Shown one piece after another: positions 53,650 through 60,937 of a stretch of 63,085 bases of DNA (within the stretch, counting starts at the first letter, position 1; the number at the start of each line of letters is the position of its first letter). Under the pieces are notes generated by a model. The model had not been told where the DNA came from. It ran no database searches and was given only the letters and a program-made list of their open reading frames with translations. Origin of the DNA: an uncultured Clostridia bacterium (GTDB lineage: Bacteria; Bacillota; Clostridia; Christensenellales; Borkfalkiaceae); assembly GCA_944354535.1 (NCBI GenBank), contig CALVPY010000011.1, positions 1 through 63,085 on the forward strand, written 5' to 3'. The position numbers were made by a program, and so were the translations under genes.

Positions 53650-53712
53650 AGCAGAAAAGACCGCGCCGCCCGCTTCGGTGCGGAGGGCGCCCGCACGGGG
53701 CGCCAAACGCAA

Positions 53713-53751
53713 GCGCCCGCATGGGGCGCGCGGCGCGCCCCATGCGGGCGC
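53713..53751 (+). promoter_or_regulatory. 18-bp perfect hairpin directly upstream of the ribosome-binding site
   Basis: 53713-53730 pairs exactly with 53734-53751 around a 3-nt loop. SD AAGGAG begins four bases later. A related copy of the left arm lies at 53687-53704, so alternative pairing is possible. Confidence 0.65.
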
Positions 53752-53766
53752 AAAAAAGGAGACAAT

Positions 53767-54585
53767 ATGACTTTCGATACCGAGCTCGTCGGCAAGATCG
53801 GTTCGATGGCGCTCATCGACCGAGAGGACGGCATCATCGACTATACGCGCGTGGCGCGCCTTTCGCGCGAGCTGCGCCCGGGCTACATCTGGGTGTCGAG
53901 CGGCGCGACGGAGATCGGCCGTCTCGACCATCTTTCCCGCGGCGGCAAAGAACTCACGGGCGAAAACGCCAAGACGGACTATGCCGCGCAGGGGCAGGCG
54001 ATCCTCATGCAGACCTACCGGCAGTTCATCGACCCCGGCTATTCGGTGCGGCAGGTGCTCGTCGAGCACGGGCATTTCAACGACGAGAAAAAGAGCGAGC
54101 ATCTAAAATCGCTGCTCCTTCGCTGCCGCGAGCAGAACGCCGTCCCCATCGTCAACTATAACGACCCCGTCTCCAACGAGGAGAACAGGCGCATGGAGAT
54201 CGCGGCGCTGCGAGAATGCGGCGGGCACGTCTTCGAAGGCGTCGACAACGACGAGACGGCTTCCCGCATCGCCTGCCTCGTGAAGGCGAAGAACCTTCTC
54301 ATCTTCACGAGCACGGAAGGAATTTATTCGGACCCCGAGGACCCTTCCACCCTCATCCGCACGATAAGGGGAAAAGACGCCTACGAGCTTGTTGCCAACA
54401 TCGAGGCTTGCAAGCGCTACTGCGCGGGCGCTTCGCGCGCGGGCGCGAACGGCGCAAAGGCAAAGCTCGAGTATGTGAAGGAGGCGGCGGCGCAGGGCAC
54501 CACCGTGTATATCGCCAGCGCCCGCTACACCATCCGCTCCGTCCTCTCGGGCGAAGTCCCCTGCACCAAGATCTCCATCGGCTGA
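53767..54585 (+). CDS. Amino acid kinase family protein, glutamate-5-kinase-like
   Basis: 272 residues. The ProB-type core is visible: VGKIGSMALIDREDG, VSSGATEIGRLDH, QAILMQTYRQF, VPIVNYNDPVSNEE (ProB has VNENDAV), and TSTEGIYSDPEDPSTLI. The conserved GTGGMxTK loop is changed to RAGANGAKAK and there is no C-terminal PUA domain. No proA or proC is nearby. It could be a glutamate-5-kinase variant or another carbamate/aspartate/uridylate-kinase-fold enzyme. SD AAGGAG. An extreme hairpin sits in its leader. Confidence 0.75.
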   Translation: MTFDTELVGKIGSMALIDREDGIIDYTRVARLSRELRPGYIWVSSGATEIGRLDHLSRGGKELTGENAKTDYAAQGQAILMQTYRQFIDPGYSVRQVLVEHGHFNDEKKSEHLKSLLLRCREQNAVPIVNYNDPVSNEENRRMEIAALRECGGHVFEGVDNDETASRIACLVKAKNLLIFTSTEGIYSDPEDPSTLIRTIRGKDAYELVANIEACKRYCAGASRAGANGAKAKLEYVKEAAAQGTTVYIASARYTIRSVLSGEVPCTKISIG

Positions 54586-55036
54586 TCCCTCGCCTCCTCG
54601 TCGGAGCAGGGCGCCCCCTTGCCTCCCTCTTTGAGGGAGGTGCCGCGCGCCCGCTCCCGCGGGCGCGCGGCGGAAGGAGTCGCCTTAACTGAGCCTCCCC
54701 TGTGTAAGGGGCGAGCAAATGCTTTCTTGCAAAGAGCCCGGTGGGCTTTTTGCCATTTGCGAGCTTGGAAACGGCACATGGAACGTGCCGTTTCCTGACC
54801 GAAGCGCGGATACTACCGCGCGAGACCGTGGCTTGCCGAAGGCAAGACGGAGGGGTTGTTAAACTAAAAGGCATGACTGAGGGAGTAAAATTTATTCCCT
54901 CGCCTCCTCGTCGGAGCAAGCGCACTTCCCCTCTTAGCTCCCTCTTTGAGGGAGGTGCCGCGCGCCCGCTCTTGCGGGCGCGCGGCGGAAGGAGTAATAG
55001 CGGGCGTTTGCAACTTAGCAAACGCCCGCCTCTCAT
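54586..55036. repeat. Intergenic array of palindromic interspersed repeats
   Basis: Two ~100-bp direct repeats (about 54586-54683 and 54896-54996) share CCTCCTCGTCGGAGCA, CTCCCTCTTTGAGGGAG, a GCGCGCCCGC...GCGGGCGCGC stem and CGGAAGGAGT. They enclose ~210 bp of further hairpins (AACGGCAC...GTGCCGTT, CTTGCCGAAGGCAAG). The inner part recurs at 60,180-60,372. No supported gene lies here. Confidence 0.85.
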
Positions 55037-55039
55037 ATC

Positions 55040-55275
55040 TCACTCACCCGTGTAATTGAAAATAATATTCGCGTCTTTGAGCTTGCTGTTGCCGAACCCG
55101 ATCTCAATCTCATTCCACTCTTCTTCACTGCCTCGATAATAGACAGTCTCCAGACTTCTGCACTCAAAGAACGCCCACTCGCCGATGGAATTCACGCCTT
55201 CGCCGATCGTGACTCTCGTCAAACTGTCGAAACCAGCGAGTGCACTACCGCCGATGTAAATGACGTTGCCATCGG
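55040..55275 (-). pseudogene. C-terminal remnant of a BspA-like leucine-rich-repeat protein
   Basis: The minus-strand frame reads GNVIYIGGSALAGFDSLTRVTIGEGVNSIGEWAFFECRSLETVYYRGSEEEWNEI and on to the stop at 55040. That is the pattern of LRR_5/BspA-type surface repeats and their usual C-terminal end. The start is missing; upstream sequence changes to AT-rich DNA with a terminator and a methyltransferase. A matching N-terminal-like fragment lies at 56,190-56,310. Confidence 0.7.
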
Positions 55276-55306
55276 CAGCTCTCCTTTCTAAAAAATGATA
55301 TAGAAA

Positions 55307-55335
55307 AGCAGGAAACCTTTGAAAGCTTTCCTGCT
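55307..55335 (-). terminator. Terminator downstream of the methyltransferase
   Basis: AGCAGGAAA (55327-55335 on the minus strand) pairs with TTTCCTGCT (55307-55315), followed by TTTCTATATCATTTTTT. Confidence 0.7.
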
Positions 55336-55423
55336 CGGTGATGCTGCCGGTGGGCGGCCGGTATTCTGTTGTAAAAGTTCAGGTCAGGTTGGCCTGATGA
55401 TGGACATCCCAGTAAATGTAAAT

Positions 55424-56092
55424 TTATTTCATTCCCCAAAAACCGACCTGCATATTTGAAAGCCATAATATTTCAACCGCTCTAAAGCCACTGTTTCGCA
55501 TTAGGGTTAAATGTTCTTCCAACGTAATTGGAAAGTAGTCTTTACCATATCTTTCGATATGCCTTGTACTTTCTTCAACGCTCTTTCCTTGTTCTATCTG
55601 GTATCTTTTCCATTTTTCTAGATAAACCATCTTTCCTATATTCGTAAAAGGAGCAAAATTTTCAAAACTGATCAATAAGCCATTCTCTTTTAATGCCTTA
55701 TAACATTTTTGCAGCGCAATTTTCCGTTCTTCCACCCGTAAGTAGTGATTTACCTGTATGGCTGTAATAACATCAAATTTGTTAATATACTCTAAGTTTT
55801 GAATATTACATACAGAAAATTCTGTATTAGAACGCTGAAAACGCTCTTTCGCAATTCTTATCATCTCATCAGAGGGATCACTAAAAACAAATTTTTCAAG
55901 CTCTATATTCTCTAAAGCTATACTTCCCATCTTTCCCGTTCCACAGCCGACATCAAGCCATTTTATCGTTGAATTTTTATAAGTTTTCACCAACTCTATG
56001 ACTTGTTTGTAAAACTCATCATAATATGGAAGTGTTTGTTTGATTTTTCTATCATATTCACTTGAATCAAATGCAAATTTATTGTCGCTCAT
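55424..56092 (-). CDS. Class I SAM-dependent methyltransferase (AT-rich, probably acquired)
   Basis: 222 residues from the ATG at 56092 (MSDNKFAFDSSEYDRK). The SAM site WLDVGCGTGKMG (motif I), FSDPSDEMIRIAKERF (motif II) and DVITAIQVNHYL are typical of small ubiE/COQ5-like methyltransferases. Codon use and base composition are strongly AT-rich compared with every neighbour, indicating horizontal transfer. It sits between two fragments of an LRR gene. The SD is weak (GGTGAT). Methyl acceptor unknown. Confidence 0.82.
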   Translation of the reverse strand: MSDNKFAFDSSEYDRKIKQTLPYYDEFYKQVIELVKTYKNSTIKWLDVGCGTGKMGSIALENIELEKFVFSDPSDEMIRIAKERFQRSNTEFSVCNIQNLEYINKFDVITAIQVNHYLRVEERKIALQKCYKALKENGLLISFENFAPFTNIGKMVYLEKWKRYQIEQGKSVEESTRHIERYGKDYFPITLEEHLTLMRNSGFRAVEILWLSNMQVGFWGMK

Positions 56093-56189
56093 AATACTAT
56101 CACCATATAAATAATAGGCGAAGCCTACATACTGTATCGAATCCGAAATATAGAGACTAACGATACGAGTGGAAATTTCGGGCTCCAAA

Positions 56190-56310
56190 TTATATCATGC
56201 AACAACACGACACGAAGCCCGTTATATGTCGAGGGGATCATGACGTTCTCCTCGGCGACCGCCAGCCCGGTACATACATAACATTCTTCAAAGTCTGCGC
56301 CCAAAAATTC
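56190..56310 (-). pseudogene. N-terminal-like remnant of a BspA-type LRR protein
   Basis: One minus-strand frame reads IEFLGADFEECYVCTGLAVAEENVMIPSTYNGLRVV. This resembles the repeated pattern ...YxVTGxGTCTDTDxVIPSTYNGLPV of BspA-like proteins. Similarity stops near 56,195, where composition becomes AT-rich. No start with SD is visible. Together with 55,040-55,275 it suggests one gene interrupted by the methyltransferase segment. Confidence 0.5.
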
Positions 56311-56354
56311 AATGCCGCCGACGCAGCGCGTCGGCGGCTCTCCTCCTCTTCCCC

Positions 56355-57299
56355 TCACCAAACCGCGCGCTCCTCTTCGGGGGCATCCTCATAGCCGCAC
56401 ATCTCCCCGCATCCGAAGCCGAACAGCCGCTCATACTCTTCGTCGATCTTCGCAAAGTACTTGATATAGCACTTGTAAAACCCGCGGCTGTTTTCGGTGA
56501 TATACGGCTTTTCGGGCGGCCCCGCCTCATCAAGCGCGGCAAGGCCATAGTCGCCGTTGACGCGCCAGCCCTCCAAAAAGCCAATGCGCACGGCGTCCTG
56601 CGGGCAGTAGAAAGAACAGCGCATGCACATATCGCACCTGTGGCCGAACTTCACTTTGCCGTCCTCGAAGCGGATATTCTTTTCGGGGCAATTCTTCACA
56701 CACAGCCCGCATTTTACGCACTTCTCCTCATCCACGCGGTACAAAAAGGAGTTGATCGCCCCGCCCGCCTTCTGGATGCCCACCGCCGCCGCGGCAACGT
56801 CGTACAAAAGATTGCTCTCGATCCTTTCCACAATGCCGTGCTCCAACCGATACATCATGATCTTCAAGAGCTTGTTGTCGTAGTCCAGGATTTCGCGCAC
56901 GAAGTCCTTCTCAAAGGGGAAATGGATATTGTAGGGCATCACGAAGTGATACTCCCCTTTCAGCACCGCCCCCCTTGCGTCCATGCGCCGCAGCAAAATG
57001 CGGGAAGAGGCGTTGTTCATCGCCAGCGTCTCGCCGCTGTTCTTGTAGATGAAGAACGCCTGCCCCGCCCGCACGTTGAGTTTTTTGGTATAGCGGTTGA
57101 AGGGCAGCGGCGAATTGAACCCGTAGATGGGATAGCCGAAGCCTAAAAGATCGTACGAGGCGACGTCCTTAACGGGCGTATCGCAATTGATCTCCACGCG
57201 GTCGACCTCATGCCCGCGGCGCACGAATTCCGCCTCGACCTTATCGGTGAGGTAGCGCGTGTTGTATGTTCCCGTGTAGTAGATGAGTAAAACTTTCAT
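56355..57299 (-). CDS. EFR1-type flavodoxin/ferredoxin fusion protein
   Basis: 314 residues. A flavodoxin-like N-terminal half (IYYTGTYNTRYLTDKVEAEF, GYPIYGFNSPLPFNRY) is followed by two 4Fe-4S motifs, CVKCGLCVKNCP and CDMCMRCSFYCP, near residues 195-230. This is the EFR1 family (flavodoxin fold plus ferredoxin), likely a cytoplasmic electron carrier or oxidoreductase partner in anaerobes. A weak SD (GGGAAG) precedes the ATG. It has its own promoter and a leader of about 175 nt. Confidence 0.88.
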   Translation of the reverse strand: MKVLLIYYTGTYNTRYLTDKVEAEFVRRGHEVDRVEINCDTPVKDVASYDLLGFGYPIYGFNSPLPFNRYTKKLNVRAGQAFFIYKNSGETLAMNNASSRILLRRMDARGAVLKGEYHFVMPYNIHFPFEKDFVREILDYDNKLLKIMMYRLEHGIVERIESNLLYDVAAAAVGIQKAGGAINSFLYRVDEEKCVKCGLCVKNCPEKNIRFEDGKVKFGHRCDMCMRCSFYCPQDAVRIGFLEGWRVNGDYGLAALDEAGPPEKPYITENSRGFYKCYIKYFAKIDEEYERLFGFGCGEMCGYEDAPEEERAVW

Positions 57300-57481
57300 G
57301 CGTATCTTCCCGCCTTCTTCCGCCGTGCCGATGATGCTTCCGCGCGATATGCGCCGCGCCCTTCCGCCGAGCCGCCCTCGCCGAGCCGCGCCCTTTCGCA
57401 GGGCTGCCCTCGAACCGCCCCCGTTCCGCGCCCCGCCGCGCGCGCAAGGGGCGCTGTCATGCCTTTTTATGACTTATCTTG

Positions 57482-57510
57482 ATTTTATCATGAAATGCCA
57501 CGATTGTAAA
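57482..57510 (-). promoter_or_regulatory. Promoter of the EFR1 gene
   Basis: Minus-strand TTTACA (57505-57510), 17-bp spacer, TAAAAT (57482-57487). The GC-rich leader 57,300-57,475 contains no recognised riboswitch. Confidence 0.65.
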
Positions 57511-57519
57511 TCGTTTTGG

Positions 57520-57550
57520 CAAAAAATCGGCACGGAGTTTTTCCGTGCCG
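57520..57550 (-). terminator. Second terminator after the acetyltransferase gene
   Basis: CGGCACGGA-loop-TCCGTGCCG (57528-57536 with 57542-57550) followed on the minus strand by ATTTTTTG. Confidence 0.85.
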
Positions 57551-57580
57551 CTCTGTTTACAAAATATCAATTTTACATTC

Positions 57581-57609
57581 GAAAAGAAGCCCTCTCAAAA
57601 GAGAGGGCT
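57581..57609 (-). terminator. Terminator overlapping the acetyltransferase stop codon
   Basis: AGCCCTCTC-TTTT-GAGAGGGCT on the minus strand, then TCTTTT. The stem includes the last codons and the stop at 57595. Confidence 0.8.
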
Positions 57610-58194
57610 CTCGCCGCTCAGCCATTTGTCCTCTTTCGTGATCTTGCGGAGCACCCTGCAAGGGTTCCCCGCCGCGATGACGCCTGCGGGAATATCATGC
57701 GTCACCACGCTACCGGCTCCGATAATGCTGTTTTCGCCGATGGTTACGCCCTGTACAATTTTTACGTCGGCGGCCACCCATACGCGGTCGCAAATCTGTA
57801 CAGGCTTTGATACGACGACGTTTGCGACGCGCTCTTCGGGGTCGAAGGCGTGGTTTGTGGTATAGATACCTACGCGCGGACCGAACATGACGTTGTTGCC
57901 TATCGTGACTTCACCCATATCGAAGATAATACAGCCGAAATTCAAAAACACATTGTCGCCTATGGTGATATTGTTTCCCATCTCGCAGATGAAGTCGGGT
58001 TCAATAAATACATTTTTCCCGACGCTGCGGAACAACTGCCGCTTGATCTCCTCGCGGACTTCGACATCGTTTTCCGTCGTCTTGTTGTATGCACGGAAAA
58101 GCCGCTTCGCAACCAGCCTTCTTGCTTCCAACTCGGGGGCGCGGTCGTTTTGCGGCAGTCCCGCAAGCATCATTTCCCATTCCGTCATTTTCAT
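57595..58194 (-). CDS. Sugar O-acetyltransferase, maltose/galactoside type (LbH fold)
   Basis: 199 residues. An N-terminal Mac domain (MTEWEMMLAGLPQNDRAPELEARRLVAKRLFRAYN) precedes left-handed beta-helix hexapeptide repeats (ITIGDNVFLNFGCIIFDMGEVTIGNNVMFGPRVGIYTTNHAFD); the His in TTNHAFD is the catalytic base. The enzyme acetylates maltose- or galactoside-like sugars with acetyl-CoA. It overlaps the DUF1349 gene by 4 bp (ATGA), and both are divergent from an AraC regulator, forming a sugar-linked module. Confidence 0.92.
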   Translation of the reverse strand: MKMTEWEMMLAGLPQNDRAPELEARRLVAKRLFRAYNKTTENDVEVREEIKRQLFRSVGKNVFIEPDFICEMGNNITIGDNVFLNFGCIIFDMGEVTIGNNVMFGPRVGIYTTNHAFDPEERVANVVVSKPVQICDRVWVAADVKIVQGVTIGENSIIGAGSVVTHDIPAGVIAAGNPCRVLRKITKEDKWLSGESPLF

Positions 58195-58778
58195 TTCCCC
58201 GCGCGGATATTCTTGACCGTCTTTTGCTCGATGGTGAGGTTTTCAAAGATACGCACTCCGCCCTCGCCCTGCGGAGACTGAGCGACCAGCCCGACTTTGA
58301 CGGTATCGCCCACGGGCAGGTGGAAATAGCGCGTCATAAAAAACCGTTCGCCGTCCAAAGAGTAGTGGAACGCAAAAGCATTTCCCATGCGCACCGCCTG
58401 CAGCCATACGGTGTTCCCTTCGATATTGCAGCCGTTGGCATCGTCCGATTCGCCGTTCGTGACGACGCTCACGACCGCGTGCGTATCGAAGTCCGTTTTT
58501 TCAAAGCAGGATTTCGCCCAGCAGGTCATATCTTTCATGATCATGACGACCGCCGCATCATAAGTGGAAACAAAATCGTGCGAAACTTTCACTTTGAGGA
58601 CGAAATCGCCTTTTAATTCCGTGTAATAATAGGGCGCATTGCAGAGCGACTCGGGCGTGATGCCCTCCTCTCCCGCGCTTTCGCTGCTGTAAAAGAAGTC
58701 GGTATGCGCGGGGGCATACAGTTCGAGCCTCTCTTTGCTTTCCGACAGCCTGCTTTCATTCATCCATTTGAATTGCAT
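58191..58778 (-). CDS. DUF1349-domain protein (concanavalin-like, glycan-associated)
   Basis: 195 residues. The DUF1349 pattern appears as PYYYTELKGDFVLKVKVSHDF, YDAAVVMIMKDMTCWAKSCFEKTDF and FHYSLDGERFFMTRYFHLP. The domain is a jelly roll related to concanavalin-type lectins and often sits in carbohydrate loci. SD GGAGGAG. There is no signal peptide. First gene of a two-gene unit with the acetyltransferase. Confidence 0.85.
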   Translation of the reverse strand: MQFKWMNESRLSESKERLELYAPAHTDFFYSSESAGEEGITPESLCNAPYYYTELKGDFVLKVKVSHDFVSTYDAAVVMIMKDMTCWAKSCFEKTDFDTHAVVSVVTNGESDDANGCNIEGNTVWLQAVRMGNAFAFHYSLDGERFFMTRYFHLPVGDTVKVGLVAQSPQGEGGVRIFENLTIEQKTVKNIRAGK

Positions 58779-58800
58779 TTCATTCTCCTCCGTTGAGATC

Positions 58801-58816
58801 TGATATCATGATATCA
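58801..58816. promoter_or_regulatory. 16-bp perfect palindrome in the divergent intergenic region
   Basis: TGATATCATGATATCA lies between the DUF1349 and AraC genes and is framed by near-symmetrical AGATC sequences. A half-site ATGATATC recurs at 58861-58868, overlapping the -10 box of the AraC gene. It probably binds the AraC product or another regulator. Confidence 0.6.
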
Positions 58817-58835
58817 CAGATCGGCTTTGATTTCA

Positions 58836-58865
58836 TTGCAATATCCCGCCCGTTTATGGTATGAT
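58836..58865 (+). promoter_or_regulatory. Promoter of the AraC-family gene
   Basis: TTGCAA (58836-58841), 18-bp spacer, TATGAT (58860-58865), followed by SD AAAGGAG and the ATG at 58886. Confidence 0.65.
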
Positions 58866-58885
58866 ATCGCAAAAGGAGCACTGCG

Positions 58886-59779
58886 ATGGACATTTCCTGC
58901 AAGACGCAAAAAGACGAACGCTTTTTAGAACAGACCCGCCACGGTGAAGCGGAGTTTCCCTTCCGCTTTTACAAGGAAGACGTGTGGGCATTCGATTTTC
59001 ACTGCATCGACTGGCATTGGCACCCCGAAGTCGAGTTCATTTATGCCGAAAGAGGAAGTATCGATTGCTTTGTCGGCACAGAGCAGTTTATCTTGCCCGA
59101 GGGCTGCGGCATGTTCGTCAACAGCGGCGTCCTGCACCGCTATGAAGCAGCAAGAAGCGTCTCTATGCCCAACATCGTCTTTTCCCCCGAACTCCTCGGC
59201 GCAAAGAGCGGCAGGATCTATCAAAAATATATCGCGCCCGTCCTCGAGAGCGCCGCTGCGTATCTCCTGTTCCGCCCTTCCGCAGATCGGCAGCGCGAAA
59301 TATTGCAGCGTCTTCTCACGATTTTCCGCTCGCAGGAAACGCAAGAGAACGAAATGAGGACCGTCGCATCCCTCCTCGAACTATGGCAGCAGGTATATCT
59401 GCATCTCCCGCCGCTGAGCGGGCAGGGATCGGGCGACAAGGGCAGAAGGGCGCAGCTGCAGGTGATGATGCAATTCATCCATGCAAATTTCAACAGGCAG
59501 ATCACCTTGCAGGAGATCGCACAGTCCGTCCATATCAGCGAGAGCAGCGCCCTGCAGCTTTTCCGCCGAGGCATCCATCTGTCGCCCGTTGCATATCTCA
59601 TTCAATACCGGTTGAAACGCGCCGCCGACCTGCTTGCAAGCACCAACAAAACGGTCGCGGCGATCGCCTATGAGTGCGGTTTTTCGGACGCGGGCTATTT
59701 CTGCCGCACCTTCCGCAAGTTTTATCATCAGACGGCTATGGAGTACCGAAAAAGCCAAAACGGGCGATCCCCCTCATGA
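58886..59779 (+). CDS. AraC-family transcriptional regulator with cupin sensor domain
   Basis: 297 residues. An N-terminal cupin-like sugar sensor (WHWHPEVEFIYAERG, FVNSGVLHRY) is joined to a C-terminal pair of helix-turn-helix motifs (ITLQEIAQSVHISESSALQLFRRG and VAAIAYECGFSDAGYFCRTFRKFY). It is divergent from the DUF1349-acetyltransferase unit, with a palindrome between them, so it probably controls that unit and possibly itself. SD AAAGGAG. Confidence 0.93.
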   Translation: MDISCKTQKDERFLEQTRHGEAEFPFRFYKEDVWAFDFHCIDWHWHPEVEFIYAERGSIDCFVGTEQFILPEGCGMFVNSGVLHRYEAARSVSMPNIVFSPELLGAKSGRIYQKYIAPVLESAAAYLLFRPSADRQREILQRLLTIFRSQETQENEMRTVASLLELWQQVYLHLPPLSGQGSGDKGRRAQLQVMMQFIHANFNRQITLQEIAQSVHISESSALQLFRRGIHLSPVAYLIQYRLKRAADLLASTNKTVAAIAYECGFSDAGYFCRTFRKFYHQTAMEYRKSQNGRSPS

Positions 59780-59789
59780 AAAAACTCGA

Positions 59790-59825
59790 GGGCGCGGCGC
59801 CGCTTGCAAAAGCGGCGCCGCGCCC
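59790..59825. terminator. Strong hairpin after the AraC gene
   Basis: A perfect 16-bp stem (59790-59805 with 59810-59825) 10 bp past the stop. The plus strand has no T-run, and a T-run occurs only on the minus side, so its direction is uncertain. Confidence 0.5.
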
Positions 59826-59829
59826 ATTC

Positions 59830-60384
59830 CCTTGCCTCCGTGTCGGAGAAAACGTCTTCCCCTCGCCTCCCTCACTCTCTTCCCACATATCTTTTGCTTC
59901 GCATGATCTTTGCGGGAACCCTATATAAGAGGGAGGTGCCCCGGAGGGGCGGAAGGAGCCACCCTATTATAGCCTCCCCTGTGTAAGGGGGTGAGCCGCG
60001 CATGATACGCATCGCCACGGTGTGGCGTGCGTGCGCGGCGAACTGAGGTTTTTGCCATTGCGGGCAAAAACCGTGACTGAGGCGGCGTTCCCCTTGCGCC
60101 GCCGAGACGTGTCAGGCGAGGAAGGAGCCTGACGGAAGGGTTGTCGACCCCGCCCACTCGTGTTCCGTCGTCTTTCACCCTATTTCAGCCTCCTCTTCGG
60201 GGTGAGCAGACGCTTTCTTGCAAAGAGCCCGGTGGGCTTTTTGCCGTCTGCGAACTTGGAAATGGTGCATTGTGCGCACCATTTCCTGACCGAGCGCGGT
60301 TTCTACCGCGCGAGAAGGTGGCGCGCTGTCCAACATTTATGTTGGCAGCGTGACGGAGGGAGTATTCTCTCCCTTCCACGCTCC
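59830..60384. repeat. Second array of palindromic interspersed repeats
   Basis: About 550 bp without a supported gene. It contains GAGGGAGGTGCC, CGGAAGGAG, GCCTCCCCTGTGTAAGGGG and, at 60,180-60,372, the block that also occurs at 54,690-54,890 (GCTTTCTTGCAAAGAGCCCG, then a stem near GCACCATTTCC). Many small stems with different arms suggest compensatory variation. Confidence 0.85.
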
Positions 60385-60831
60385 TTACAACACGCCCCGC
60401 GCAAGGAGCATCTCCTCTAAAATCGCGGCGGAGTCGTAAACCAACTGCGGGCAGGGGCGCTTCTCGTAATACTCGGGCGTGCGCGGCTCGGCGATGGGCT
60501 CCGTCTCGGCGGGCAGCCCCGCGTTATTCAGAAGCTCGCCGCAGCGGAAGGTCTTATTTTTCTCGCGGAACTTGTAGGCATGCTCCTGCACGAGCGCGTA
60601 AATGTCGTTCTTGGAAACGTCGGGGAAGAGCATCCCCAGACACATCGCCGCCGCCGCGACGGTGCCGCACATCTCCCTCAGCCGCCCGATGCCGCCGCCC
60701 AAAGACCGCGACGCCGCCAGGAGCTGTTCCTTCGCGATGGGCAAAACGTCCGCAAACGCCGCCGCCACCGACTGCGCGCAGTTCATGCCGTTCAAAAAGT
60801 TACTCTTTGCCTGTTCTGCCCGTTGAGACAT
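60385..60831 (-). CDS. C-GCAxxG-C-C family protein (putative redox/metal protein)
   Basis: 148 residues. MNCAQSVAAAFAD, RSLGGGIGRLREMCGTVAAAAMCLGMLF and CGELL contain the cysteines and glycines that name the family. These proteins occur in anaerobes and probably bind a metal cluster or take part in redox reactions; the true role is unknown. SD GGGAGG is six bases before the ATG. Apparently monocistronic. Confidence 0.88.
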   Translation of the reverse strand: MSQRAEQAKSNFLNGMNCAQSVAAAFADVLPIAKEQLLAASRSLGGGIGRLREMCGTVAAAAMCLGMLFPDVSKNDIYALVQEHAYKFREKNKTFRCGELLNNAGLPAETEPIAEPRTPEYYEKRPCPQLVYDSAAILEEMLLARGVL

Positions 60832-60937
60832 TGTATCCTCCCGTGCCGCTCACGCGGCTGTTTTTCGCCAACCGCTCCCGCGGCTTTTTGCTTTGACCGC
60901 AACCGCGGCTCTTATTATTTTCCGCCCGAACGGCGGT

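Noticed and set aside
53202-53837. A 211-residue reading of the small lipoprotein
   Set aside because: The first 76 codons run across the divergent promoter and the neighbouring gene start. The ATG at 53609 gives a standard lipoprotein signal peptide.
57300-57475. Possible riboswitch or SRP RNA in the EFR1 leader
   Set aside because: The GC-rich leader shows none of the conserved tetraloop or asymmetric-bulge sequences of SRP RNA and no riboswitch core that I recognise.
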